Shown piece by piece: positions 40,673 to 48,303 of a stretch of 55,804 nucleotides of DNA (its first letter is position 1; every line of letters begins with the position of its first letter). This stretch comes from Christensenella sp. UBA7703. GTDB lineage: Bacteria; Bacillota; Clostridia; Christensenellales; CAG-138. Location of the stretch: contig DLGD01000005.1 in the NCBI GenBank assembly GCA_002482505.1, positions 1 through 55,804 on the forward strand, given 5' to 3'. A program made the position numbers and the translations under genes. The notes beneath the pieces are model-generated. The model ran no database searches. It was given only the letters and a program-made list of their open reading frames with translations, and was not told where the DNA came from.

Positions 40673-42748
40673 ATGTTTGAAATGATCAAGAAGCGCGACG
40701 GGCACTTGGAAGCGTTTGACCGTCTCAAAATAAAGAATGCGATTTGGAAGGCCGCACAGGCCGTTAACGGCACGGATGAGGAGCGCTCCGAACGGCTGGC
40801 GGACGAGGTCGTTTGCCTTGCTGAGAAGCGCTACGGCGATAACACGCCCGATGTCGAAGGCATCCAGGATATCGTTGAGAAAGTTCTCATCGAGGCAGGC
40901 CACGCAAAGACGGCGAAGGCTTATATTCTCTATCGCGAAAAGCGGCGCGGAACACGCGAAATCAACGCGCTCATCGGTGCAACGATCGATATGTTCGGCG
41001 ACTACCTCAACGACCGTGACTGGGGCGTGAAAGAAAACGCAAACATGCAGCGCAGCGTCAACGGACTCAACAACTATGTCCGCGAGGCGTTCACGAAGAA
41101 GTATTGGCTGTATGAAATCTATCCGATCGATGTCTGCAAAGTACACGAAAGCGGAGACGCGCACATTCACGACCTTGGTTTTTTCGGTCCCTATTGTGCG
41201 GGCTGGGACCTTCGTCAGCTTCTTTCCGATGGGTTTGGCGGCGTGGACGGGAAAGTAGAGAGCAAACCGGCAAAGCATCTGCGTTCATTTTTGGGGCAAA
41301 TTGTCAACTCAACCTTTACGACGCAGGGCGAAACCGCAGGCGCGCAGGCATGGAGTTCGTTTGATACCTATTGTGCGCCGTTTATCAAGTATGACAACAT
41401 GACGTTTGACCAGGTTTGCCAGTGCCTGCAAGAGTTTGTGTTCAACATCAACGTCCCGACGCGCGTTGGTTTCCAGTGTCCGTTTTCCAACCTAACGTTT
41501 GACATCAGGGTTCCTTCCACGCTCAAAGACGAGCCTGTGCTCATCGGCGGCAAGATGATGGAAGCGACGTATGGAGATTTTCAGGAGCAGATGGACATCT
41601 TCAACCATGCCTTCTGCAAAGTCATGCTTGAAGGGGACGCGAAAGGCCGCGTGTTTACCTTCCCGATTCCGACGATCAACATCACGAAGGATTTCGACTG
41701 GTCGAGCCCGGTGGTGGACGATTTCATGCGAATCACCTGCAAGTACGGCATCCCGTATTTTGCGAACTATGTCAATTCCGACCTTTCGCCGGAAGATGCG
41801 GTCTCCATGTGTTGCCGTCTCAGACTCGACAAACGTGAGCTGCGCAAGCGCGGCGGCGGGCTCTTTGGCAGCAACCCCATGACGGGCAGTATTGGTGTAT
41901 ACAGCATCAACCTGCCGCGCATCGGCTATCTTGCGCAGTCAAAGGAAGACTTTTTTGAGCGGCTGCAGAAGATTGCGACGCTGGGCAAAGTCAGCCTCGA
42001 AATCAAACGCAAGATCATCGAGAAACAATCGGAGCAGGGGTTGTATCCGTATTCCACACACTATCTGCGCAATGTCAAAGAGCGCACGGGTGAATTCTGG
42101 ACGAATCACTTTAATACCATCGGCCTTGTCGGCATGAACGAGTGCTGCCTCAATTTCCTTGGAAAAGATGTTGGCAGCCCCGAAGGTCTCGCGTTCTCGC
42201 TGGAGATCATGCAGTTCCTGCGCACGCTCATGATCGAGTTTCAGGAAGAGACCGGACACAGCTACAACCTGGAGGCAACTCCGGCGGAAGGCACGAGTTA
42301 TCGTCTCGCAAAAGTCGATCATGATAAATACCCCGGCATCATTCAGAGCGGTGTCGACGAGCCGATGTATACCAACTCCTCGCAGCTCCCCGTCGGCTAT
42401 ACGGACGATGTGTTTGAGTGCTGCGACCTGCAGGACGAGTTGCAGTCGCTCTATACCGGCGGCACGGTGCAGCATCTCTACATCGGCGAACGGATTGAAG
42501 ACATCGAAACCGCTAAGACGCTCATCCAGCGCGTGTTTGCCAAATACAAGATGCCGTATATCTCCATTACGCCGACGTTCTCGATTTGTAAGGAACACGG
42601 CTATATCGCAGGAGAGCATTTCAACTGCCCGACCTGTGGACAAAAGGCAGAGGTTTGGTCGCGCGTGGTTGGCTATCTGCGCCCTGTGCAAAACTATAAC
42701 CCCGGCAAGAAGGAAGAGTACATGATGCGCAAAAAGTTCGTTATCTGA
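40673..42748 (+). CDS. nrdD: Anaerobic ribonucleoside-triphosphate reductase (class III)
   Basis: A 691-residue glycyl-radical enzyme. The N-terminal ATP-cone allosteric domain covers about residues 1-90 (MFEMIKKRDGHLEAFDRLK). The catalytic barrel includes DAHIHDLGFFGPYCAGWDLR, FTFPIPTINITKDFDW and GMNECCLNFLGKD. Near the C-terminus, Cys pairs in SICKEHGYIAGEHFNCPTCG bind zinc, and the glycyl radical site is Gly 667 in RVVGYLRP. It reduces NTPs to dNTPs without oxygen, using formate as reductant in most members. The activase gene nrdG follows. GGGAGGG precedes the ATG. Regulation by NrdR is suggested by the upstream sites. Confidence 0.96.
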   Translation: MFEMIKKRDGHLEAFDRLKIKNAIWKAAQAVNGTDEERSERLADEVVCLAEKRYGDNTPDVEGIQDIVEKVLIEAGHAKTAKAYILYREKRRGTREINALIGATIDMFGDYLNDRDWGVKENANMQRSVNGLNNYVREAFTKKYWLYEIYPIDVCKVHESGDAHIHDLGFFGPYCAGWDLRQLLSDGFGGVDGKVESKPAKHLRSFLGQIVNSTFTTQGETAGAQAWSSFDTYCAPFIKYDNMTFDQVCQCLQEFVFNINVPTRVGFQCPFSNLTFDIRVPSTLKDEPVLIGGKMMEATYGDFQEQMDIFNHAFCKVMLEGDAKGRVFTFPIPTINITKDFDWSSPVVDDFMRITCKYGIPYFANYVNSDLSPEDAVSMCCRLRLDKRELRKRGGGLFGSNPMTGSIGVYSINLPRIGYLAQSKEDFFERLQKIATLGKVSLEIKRKIIEKQSEQGLYPYSTHYLRNVKERTGEFWTNHFNTIGLVGMNECCLNFLGKDVGSPEGLAFSLEIMQFLRTLMIEFQEETGHSYNLEATPAEGTSYRLAKVDHDKYPGIIQSGVDEPMYTNSSQLPVGYTDDVFECCDLQDELQSLYTGGTVQHLYIGERIEDIETAKTLIQRVFAKYKMPYISITPTFSICKEHGYIAGEHFNCPTCGQKAEVWSRVVGYLRPVQNYNPGKKEEYMMRKKFVI

Positions 42749-42783
42749 CGAATATCGATGCTATAAAACGGTTTGGATCTTGA

Positions 42784-42819
42784 TTGGAGATGTGCCTGCC
42801 GCATATCTCCAACTTTTTT
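42784..42819 (+). terminator. Terminator after nrdD
   Basis: TTGGAGATGTG pairs with CATATCTCCAA (11 bp, one G-U), followed by CTTTTTT. nrdG would then depend partly on read-through or its own promoter. Confidence 0.8.
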
Positions 42820-42830
42820 ACCGGCTTGTA

Positions 42831-42839
42831 TGATAGAAT
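42831..42839 (+). promoter_or_regulatory. Possible extended -10 promoter of nrdG
   Basis: TGATAGAAT, an extended -10 element about 37 bases before the nrdG ATG; no good -35 box. Confidence 0.35.
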
Positions 42840-42875
42840 AGAAAACAACGACCCAACAGGAGGAGCCACGAAAGC

Positions 42876-43559
42876 ATGCTGATTGCCGGATTTCAAAAAA
42901 CATCGTTTGTCGACTATCCCGGGCAGCCTTGTGCCGTGGTATTCGCACCCTATTGCAACATGAACTGTGTCTATTGCCATAATGCGCACATCATCAAACG
43001 CGATGCACCGCTGATCCCCGAGGAACCTGTTTTAGAGTATCTGGAGAAGCGCGCAGGGCTCTTGAGCGCGGTTGTAATCTCCGGTGGGGAACCGACGCTT
43101 CAACAGAACTTGGAAGCGTTTATCCTCCGTGTGAAGACGTTTGGCTATAAGATCAAGCTGGATACCAACGGAACAAAGCCGCAGGTGCTGCTTTCTCTCT
43201 TGAGCAAGAACGTAATCGACTATATCGCAATGGACGTGAAGGCGCCTGCCGAGAAGTATGACGAAATTGCCTGTGTGGGCGTCGATATGGACAGCATCCG
43301 CAAAAGCATCGCTATCATCCGAAACAGCGGAATCCCACATGAGTTTCGCATGACTTTTGCGCCGCAGCTTTCACAGGAGGACGCGCTGGAGACTGCACGG
43401 ATGGTTAAAGGATGTGACCGTTTCTATTTGCAGCAATATCGCCCGCGAAACGAGCAAGATCCGCTTGCGCATTCTCCAACGGAGGTGCTCAAGGCAGGGG
43501 AGGCGATCGCACGGGAAATTGGCAACTGTACCGTGCGGGGATTAGGCCCCGAACAATAA
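42876..43559 (+). CDS. nrdG: Anaerobic ribonucleotide reductase activating protein (radical SAM)
   Basis: A 227-residue radical SAM enzyme. The 4Fe-4S/SAM motif is CNMNCVYCHN (Cys 27, 31, 34), followed by VVISGGEPTLQQNL and KIKLDTNGTKPQVLL. It opens with MLIAGFQKTSFVDYPGQPCA, typical of the longer clostridial NrdG. It generates the glycyl radical on NrdD. The start at 42876 follows AGGAGG. It lies 127 bases after nrdD with a terminator and a weak promoter between. Confidence 0.95.
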   Translation: MLIAGFQKTSFVDYPGQPCAVVFAPYCNMNCVYCHNAHIIKRDAPLIPEEPVLEYLEKRAGLLSAVVISGGEPTLQQNLEAFILRVKTFGYKIKLDTNGTKPQVLLSLLSKNVIDYIAMDVKAPAEKYDEIACVGVDMDSIRKSIAIIRNSGIPHEFRMTFAPQLSQEDALETARMVKGCDRFYLQQYRPRNEQDPLAHSPTEVLKAGEAIAREIGNCTVRGLGPEQ

Positions 43560-43573
43560 CATAAGCAACGCAA

Positions 43574-43614
43574 GAAAGCGGCTTTCACACAAATTGTGAA
43601 AGCCGCTTTCTTTA
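43574..43614. terminator. Bidirectional terminator after nrdG
   Basis: A perfect 15-bp stem (GAAAGCGGCTTTCAC and complement, 7-base loop) followed by TTTAT, between convergent genes. Confidence 0.9.
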
Positions 43615-43627
43615 TAGTCATGGCTGG

Positions 43628-44383
43628 CTATTCGTTTGTGATTGTTTTTCGTTCGCTGCGTCGCGCATGGATTTGATCGACAAGCGCAAAGATATGCTTG
43701 CGGAAAAGATACAGTAGCGCAACGCCAGAGACCAGTGCGGCTCCAAGCAAAGCCACCATGGCATAATCCCCGTGCAGGAGCTTGTTGCCGATGGCGTTGA
43801 GCATCAACAGCGTTGGAATACTACCCAGATAAATGGAAATGACGAATTGCCAGAATGTAATTTTTGTTCGCGCTGCGATATACGGTACGAGTCCATTCGG
43901 AAGCATCGGGATCAGGCAGGAGAGGGCAACGACGAACGCAGGATGCTGCGAATCCGTTAAGAAACGAAACCGGGAATTACTTTCGCCTTCTTTTGAAAAC
44001 AGATGATCCAGACGGTTTCCCAGTCTGCGCGCGCTAAAAAACACGATGATGTTCGCTAGAACATACCCAACGTGACAGATGATAAATCCCCAGAGCGTAC
44101 CAAATACCACACCGATGGCAACTTGGATAGGGCCACCCGGAAAGAAAATGCTGATGATTTGAATAAATTGGAGCAAAAGCGCGAGTGCAACTCCGCCAAC
44201 ACTGCCGAATCCACGAATATACTTGACCAGCTCTTGTTGATCTCCGCGCTGTAGCACTTCTGAGAATCCCGGTAAAATGGCATTGAGGGAAAGCAGGATG
44301 ATTGCCAGCACAACAACAAACGCTGCGGCAAGCGAGAGGATGCGCAACAGATTGCTTTTGCGTGCGGAACTGAGTTTTTTCAT
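43628..44383 (-). CDS. TVP38/TMEM64 (DedA-like) membrane protein
   Basis: A 251-residue polytopic protein starting at ATG 44383 (AAGGAG upstream; the in-frame extension to 44515 has no ribosome site). The SNARE-associated/VTT core shows LLQFIQIISIFFPGGPIQVA, GTLWGFIICHVGYVLANIIV and the conserved SCLIPMLPNGLVPYIAARTK. Relatives flip or shuttle lipids such as phosphatidylethanolamine or undecaprenyl phosphate, or affect membrane homeostasis; the substrate here is unknown. Single gene, divergent from the L,D-transpeptidase gene. Confidence 0.88.
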   Translation of the reverse strand: MKKLSSARKSNLLRILSLAAAFVVVLAIILLSLNAILPGFSEVLQRGDQQELVKYIRGFGSVGGVALALLLQFIQIISIFFPGGPIQVAIGVVFGTLWGFIICHVGYVLANIIVFFSARRLGNRLDHLFSKEGESNSRFRFLTDSQHPAFVVALSCLIPMLPNGLVPYIAARTKITFWQFVISIYLGSIPTLLMLNAIGNKLLHGDYAMVALLGAALVSGVALLYLFRKHIFALVDQIHARRSERKTITNE

Positions 44384-44588
44384 GCGCTTCTCCTTGATAT
44401 GGGGCAGTGTTTTGCCCGGCACAACAGGATTGTAGCATTTTGAAAATTTGATGTAAATCGGTTTGTCAAACGGGTCGTGTATAAGATGTTTGAAAGAATA
44501 TTCGAAATAAGGCAAGCATTGCTGCTGTTTTTGACGAAAAACTGCCGATTTTCGCCGCTAATCCACAGTATCGTCACATTTCAAGTGT

Positions 44589-44617
44589 TTGAACTATGCC
44601 TCCAAATCGATTATAAT
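44589..44617 (+). promoter_or_regulatory. Promoter giving a probably leaderless L,D-transpeptidase mRNA
   Basis: TTGAAC, 17-base spacer, TATAAT (44612-44617). The start point predicted at about 44624 falls on the ATG at 44625, and no Shine-Dalgarno sequence is present. Confidence 0.65.
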
Positions 44618-44624
44618 AGCTGGT

Positions 44625-45887
44625 ATGAAACATAGAAATGCTTGGAAGAGACTGATTGTTTTGATCGTTGGCATCTCGCTTGCGTTTGGCCTTGCCGCCT
44701 GTTCTCAGGTACTGGGAACACCCAACGCAACGAGCGAACCTGTTGCAACCCCTGTTCCGTTGCCGACCGCCGAGCCCGTGATTACCATTGGTGATCCGAT
44801 GCCGCTCACGCTTGAAGATACGACGGCGGTTCCCGCGGGGTACACACACGTGGAGACAGAGGATCCAACACTCTCACTTTTCGCGTTTACCGATGAAACC
44901 GGAGTCGTGCAATATCGTGTTTATGGCGGCTATACGGAGTTTATAGACGGCGCTGCAGGGGAAACGTTTCAAGGCTTTTATCCATCGGATGAAACCGGCG
45001 CAATCCTTGCGGATGCAAAAGCGTTTGTCGATCCTGCCTTGGAGCCCTTTGGCACGGCCAGCAGCACGCCGTTGCCGGATACCATCCGTCTTCGCTCAAC
45101 GTATACGCTGACGGAAACCGGGCTGATCTCCGGATCAGAGGGCGGCACGTTCATCTATGGTTCGTTTGCAGAAGGCGAGGGTGCATTCTATCCTGCGGAC
45201 AGCAGCGGGAAGATGATTCCCGGCGCGCTGCCTGCGACGGAGGATATTTCGGTTCCTTCCTATACGCCGACATCGGTTCCGGCCGCGGAAGGGGATCGCA
45301 TGATCTGTGTCTATATCGGATCGCAAAGCGTTGTCGTCTACAAAGCGGTCAATGGTGAATGGACCGAGGAGCGCGTTATGATCTGCTCTACCGGGCGCAG
45401 TAAGGATATGACCCCGCGTGGCACGTTCCATCTGGTTCGCCAGTATCCCTATAAAAAGATGGGGCAAATTAAAGGCGAAAATGTCTATTCGCAATATGCG
45501 AGCCGCATCGTCGGAAGCTACTTGTTCCATTCTGTCCCGATTGGCGGAGAAAAACGCACCAATCAAGAATACGGCAAGAAGCAGATGTATGTGAAGTATT
45601 ACGAATCTCTTGGCACGATTGCTTCCGGCGGCTGCGTCCGGCTTCGCTGCGGGGATGCGTATTGGATCTATATGAACTGTGTCGTCGGCACGGAGATCAA
45701 TATTTCGGACGACACGGGGCCCACGCCGCCAACTCCGCCCGCGTTGATCTATGAAGAGCCCTATATGGACGCGAGGCACGAGTACGGTTGGGACCCCAGC
45801 GATCCCGATCCGGAGAACCCTTACCACAAGGTTTACACGCCGGAATTCGTTCTGGATGGACCAGTGGTCGATAAATCCAAAGACTGA
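44625..45887 (+). CDS. L,D-transpeptidase (YkuD-type) lipoprotein
   Basis: A 420-residue exported protein. The signal peptide ends at lipobox GLAAC (lipid Cys 26) and is followed by a Thr/Pro-rich spacer. Residues about 65-200 include two KPE/WG-repeat-like stretches (TLSLFAFTDETGVVQYRVYG, GAILADAKAFVDPALEPFG). The C-terminal YkuD domain (about 225-360) runs from MICVYIGSQSVVVYKAVNGE through TPRGTFHLVRQYP and YLFHSVPIGG to the catalytic-Cys motif IASGGCVRLRCGDAYWIY. It would make 3-3 peptidoglycan crosslinks or anchor proteins outside the membrane. The start ATG lies 8 bases after a TATAAT, so translation is likely leaderless. Terminator at 45900. Confidence 0.88.
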   Translation: MKHRNAWKRLIVLIVGISLAFGLAACSQVLGTPNATSEPVATPVPLPTAEPVITIGDPMPLTLEDTTAVPAGYTHVETEDPTLSLFAFTDETGVVQYRVYGGYTEFIDGAAGETFQGFYPSDETGAILADAKAFVDPALEPFGTASSTPLPDTIRLRSTYTLTETGLISGSEGGTFIYGSFAEGEGAFYPADSSGKMIPGALPATEDISVPSYTPTSVPAAEGDRMICVYIGSQSVVVYKAVNGEWTEERVMICSTGRSKDMTPRGTFHLVRQYPYKKMGQIKGENVYSQYASRIVGSYLFHSVPIGGEKRTNQEYGKKQMYVKYYESLGTIASGGCVRLRCGDAYWIYMNCVVGTEINISDDTGPTPPTPPALIYEEPYMDARHEYGWDPSDPDPENPYHKVYTPEFVLDGPVVDKSKD

Positions 45888-45899
45888 GATGTCACCTCA

Positions 45900-45930
45900 A
45901 AGAGCCGCTCTAACAGGCGGTTCTTTTTTT
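45900..45930 (+). terminator. Terminator of the L,D-transpeptidase gene
   Basis: AAGAGCCGC / GCGGTTCTT (9 bp, one G-U, 8-base loop) followed by TTTTT. Confidence 0.85.
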
Positions 45931-45969
45931 GAAGTTTTAATCAGATAGTAAAGATAAATCAACGAAAAG

Positions 45970-46003
45970 AAAACACAGAACCGAAAAATCGATTCTGTGT
46001 TTT
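45970..46003 (-). terminator. Terminator downstream of the tRNA-like element
   Basis: Perfect 11-bp stem AAAACACAGAA / TTCTGTGTTTT, 12-base loop, followed on the minus strand by CTTTTC. It lies right after the CCA end of the partial tRNA copy, so a minus-strand transcript of the element would end here. Confidence 0.7.
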
Positions 46004-46006
46004 GAA

Positions 46007-46029
46007 TGGCACCCAGTAGGGGAGTCGAA
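46007..46029 (-). repeat. Exact 23-bp copy of the tRNA-Glu 3' end
   Basis: Identical to 46204-46226: CCA, discriminator, acceptor 3' strand, T-stem 3' strand and part of the T-loop. The rest of the tRNA is absent (no T-stem 5' strand, no matching acceptor 5' strand), so it is not a working tRNA. A duplicated tRNA 3' end is what site-specific integration at a tRNA leaves behind. Confidence 0.85.
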
Positions 46030-46146
46030 TTTCGGTAATCGGCAGGCCGTGCTTGTTCTTCGAACTACACACGTCTCGCCTGACACGAAATTCCCGGGGC
46101 AGGAAAACGCGTCGCAGGCGCGTTTTCTGATTCGCCCTTCGACTCC
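46019..46146. other. Compact palindromic element bracketed by inverted tRNA T-arm sequences
   Basis: The ends are inverted repeats GGGAGTCGAA (46020-46029) and TTCGACTCCC (46137-46146). Inside are a stem GAATTTCG (46027-46034) / CGAAATTC (46086-46093), an inner pair CAGGC (46043) / GCCTG (46078), and a second hairpin GAAAACGCG (46103-46111) / CGCGTTTTC (46119-46127). This gives a branched, nearly fully paired fold of about 128 bases, on either strand. No open frame. It could be a MITE-like element, a dispersed palindromic repeat or a structured RNA. I do not recognise it as a known RNA family. Confidence 0.6.
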
Positions 46147-46163
46147 CTCATCAAATGCAAACG

Positions 46164-46199
46164 GAAAAGCTCCAAAGACTTACATCTTTGGAGCTTTTC
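46164..46199 (-). terminator. Terminator of tRNA-Glu
   Basis: A perfect 14-bp stem (GAAAAGCTCCAAAG and complement, 8-base loop) just after the tRNA CCA end on the minus strand. Confidence 0.75.
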
Positions 46200-46203
46200 T
46201 GTT

Positions 46204-46279
46204 TGGCACCCAGTAGGGGAGTCGAACCCCTGTTCCCGCCGTGAGAGGGCGGTGTCCTAGGCCACTAGACGAACTGAGC
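46204..46279 (-). tRNA. tRNA-Glu (anticodon CTC)
   Basis: A 76-nt cloverleaf with encoded CCA. The anticodon stem CCGCC/GGCGG closes the loop CTCTCAC (anticodon CTC). The T-arm AGGGG-TTCGACT-CCCCT is intact. The acceptor GCTCAGT/ACTGGGT pairs with two G-U. Its 3' end is duplicated at 46007-46029. Confidence 0.95.
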
Positions 46280-46379
46280 GCGGCGACAAGGGATATGATA
46301 CCGAAATATCGCCTCTGTGTCAAGAGAATATCGCAATAAAAAACGGGTGTGTTTGAAATTTTATTCAGCCGTGTAATGG

Positions 46380-47645
46380 CTATGCTTTCTGCTTGGCACG
46401 CAAGTGGTGTTGATAGAGTTCCTCGGTCGCAAGCGCGATTTTCACAACGGAAAACTCGCAGTTGTATGGATAGCAATACCAAGTATCATCCAATGTGTTG
46501 AGATCGACACAGTCGCCATATTTTCCCAAGTAGTTCAATTCGATATGGCAGGAATAGAGGGAGGAAACAGGTTTTTCCATCTCAAACTCGCCGTATGCTC
46601 CCGTTCCGCGCACGGTAAACCCATCCATGTTGTGGGTGAGCGTGCCTTCACCGATGGGTATATATCCGGTTGCGTTGGGTAGAGACATCACGCGAACCGG
46701 CGCGGAAAATGAATAGTGCCCGGACTCTACCTCGCGACGGACATTTACGCGTTCCCATTCATACCAATCCGGGATATGCGAAAATTCGGTTTCACCGTCT
46801 ATCGCGTGAAGACTGCCTAATTCGTTCATCTTCCAGCGTTTCCCGCAGGCTTTGCAGAAAAGCTCCGTACCCGAAGAGTCCATTGGATATTCCGTTTTGC
46901 AGTGCGGGCATTGATAGAGAACCTTGTGGAGCCCTTCCGCACGTTTGGGATATGTGATACGGATGTCGCGTTCGCGCTGCCAGGCAAAGTCGTCATAAGT
47001 AAACGCCGTATTGATTGCACGGTTCACTTCCTCTGCCGAAGCTCTTGCGAGAGCGTCCGCCGTGAAGAGGCAGGTCATCTCCGATTCAACCGGCTTCACA
47101 CCACGATCGACAAGGTTCCAAACAGGCGCATTCACATGATGCCCATGCATGATGAGGGACACCACGGGAACCTTGAGAAGCTTGCAAAGTTTCCCGAGAG
47201 ACTCCGGAAGGACAGCGTTTGTGCCGCAGAGGGAATAGCGCGCTTCCGGATAGAGCACGGCAATGTCGCCGTTTTTCGCCACGCGGTTTAGCTGGCGCAC
47301 GAGGATTGCATCGTTGGTAAACTTCCGCTTGCAGATGCATCCAACCGTGCGCAGAAGCCACTCACGGCTGGCAAAACCTTTTTTCGTCGGGCTGGTGAAC
47401 CCGTCTATGGCGACCACGTAGTTTGCGCGGTGCGGAAAGATTGCCGCAGTAGTCACCTTGAAGTCGAGAAATGCATTGTGGTTGCAAAGTAAAATGTAGG
47501 GCGGTTGGATGCCGTCCATGTTGATCTTCTGAATCTTTGCTTTATGTTTCCAAACGTCGGGATAGCTGATTGCCCATGCGATTGGGCGAAGTCTTTGTTT
47601 TTTAGGAACTGCAAGCATGTCAAAACGGGCAAACGAATCTTGCAC
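46380..47645 (-). CDS. PlsC-like acyltransferase with embedded zinc ribbon
   Basis: About 421 residues from GTG 47645, chosen because AAGGAG lies five bases upstream; an ATG at 47696 lacks a ribosome site and coincides with the predicted transcript start. The N-terminal half is a glycerophosphate acyltransferase domain with the catalytic CNHNAFLDF (H-x4-D) and a LYPEARYS motif in place of EGTRS. Near the middle, CPHC and CKAC form a zinc ribbon (LYQCPHCKTEYP, LFCKACGKRW), followed by about 150 residues of unknown fold. It probably acylates a lysophospholipid or other lipid at the membrane. The ribbon and tail are unusual for PlsC. Confidence 0.78.
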   Translation of the reverse strand: MQDSFARFDMLAVPKKQRLRPIAWAISYPDVWKHKAKIQKINMDGIQPPYILLCNHNAFLDFKVTTAAIFPHRANYVVAIDGFTSPTKKGFASREWLLRTVGCICKRKFTNDAILVRQLNRVAKNGDIAVLYPEARYSLCGTNAVLPESLGKLCKLLKVPVVSLIMHGHHVNAPVWNLVDRGVKPVESEMTCLFTADALARASAEEVNRAINTAFTYDDFAWQRERDIRITYPKRAEGLHKVLYQCPHCKTEYPMDSSGTELFCKACGKRWKMNELGSLHAIDGETEFSHIPDWYEWERVNVRREVESGHYSFSAPVRVMSLPNATGYIPIGEGTLTHNMDGFTVRGTGAYGEFEMEKPVSSLYSCHIELNYLGKYGDCVDLNTLDDTWYCYPYNCEFSVVKIALATEELYQHHLRAKQKA

Positions 47646-47703
47646 AAGAACTCCTTCTTGCGGACAACACTGCCGCGGGAAAATATGAATGATCATTGTT
47701 CGT

Positions 47704-47733
47704 ATGATACCGACGTTCGAATTCAGCTATCAA
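47704..47733 (-). promoter_or_regulatory. Promoter of the acyltransferase gene
   Basis: Minus strand: TTGATA, 18-base spacer, TATCAT; start point near 47697, about 50 bases before the GTG start. Confidence 0.45.
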
Positions 47734-47772
47734 CATAAGCGGTTCAAAAATCCAAAATATTTCGAAACGCTC

Positions 47773-48303
47773 TTATGCTTTTAGGAGGGAGAACGCATCC
47801 TCCAGATCGACGACTTGCGCCAACGGCTCATGCCAGATCATACGCTCATAGTAGTGAATCAACTTGTCGCCGGAGAGGAAGGGATTAGAATAGGTCGTAG
47901 TGGCACTTGCAGGGATTACGACGCTATAGCCCAACTCGAATGCAACCTTAACGCTTGTGTCGATACAATATTCCGTCTGCATGCCACAGACGACAAGGCG
48001 CGTGATGCCGCGGCTGATCAGATAATCCTGTAACCCTGTTTGCCGGAAAGCGCTGCCAAAGCGCTTATCGAAGATTTGCTCATCCTCGCGCGGCTTGAGG
48101 GAGCGTTCAAGCTGCCATCCTTCTGTTCCATAGGCGAGGGTATCGCCTTCGCCGCCGTCGTGGCGTACATAGATCACCTCGGTGCCGCCGCTGTGCGCGG
48201 CATCGATGAGGAGCTTGAGATTGAGCAAAAACTCGTCCATACGGGCAGGTCGTTCATCGATCATCGCCTGCTGTACATCGATCACAAGAAGCGCGGTCTT
48301 CAT
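47773..48303 (-). CDS. Isochorismatase-family cysteine hydrolase
   Basis: A 176-residue alpha/beta hydrolase with the Asp-Lys-Cys triad: Asp 9 in LLVIDVQQAM, the Lys in FDKRFGSAF and the Cys in VVCGMQTEYCIDTSVK. The cis-peptide region (RLVVCGMQTE) is conserved. Members hydrolyse nicotinamide, isochorismate, ureidoacrylate and other amides, and the exact substrate cannot be told. It overlaps the upstream alpha/beta hydrolase gene by four bases (ATGA), and GAGGAG precedes the start, so the two are co-expressed. Confidence 0.88.
   Translation of the reverse strand: MKTALLVIDVQQAMIDERPARMDEFLLNLKLLIDAAHSGGTEVIYVRHDGGEGDTLAYGTEGWQLERSLKPREDEQIFDKRFGSAFRQTGLQDYLISRGITRLVVCGMQTEYCIDTSVKVAFELGYSVVIPASATTTYSNPFLSGDKLIHYYERMIWHEPLAQVVDLEDAFSLLKA

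Noticed and set aside
39278..41278. Very long minus-strand open frame opposite serA and nrdD
   Set aside because: It lies antisense to two clear enzymes, has no ribosome site or recognisable motif, and results from GC-biased codon use. Similar shadows opposite tkt/lplA, E1, xdh and the BMP lipoprotein were also dropped.
46007..46150. A second working tRNA gene ending in the duplicated tRNA-Glu 3' end
   Set aside because: The T-stem 5' strand and acceptor 5' strand do not match, and no anticodon arm fits; only the 3' 23 bases are tRNA-like. tRNA-Sec and tmRNA patterns were also considered and do not fit.
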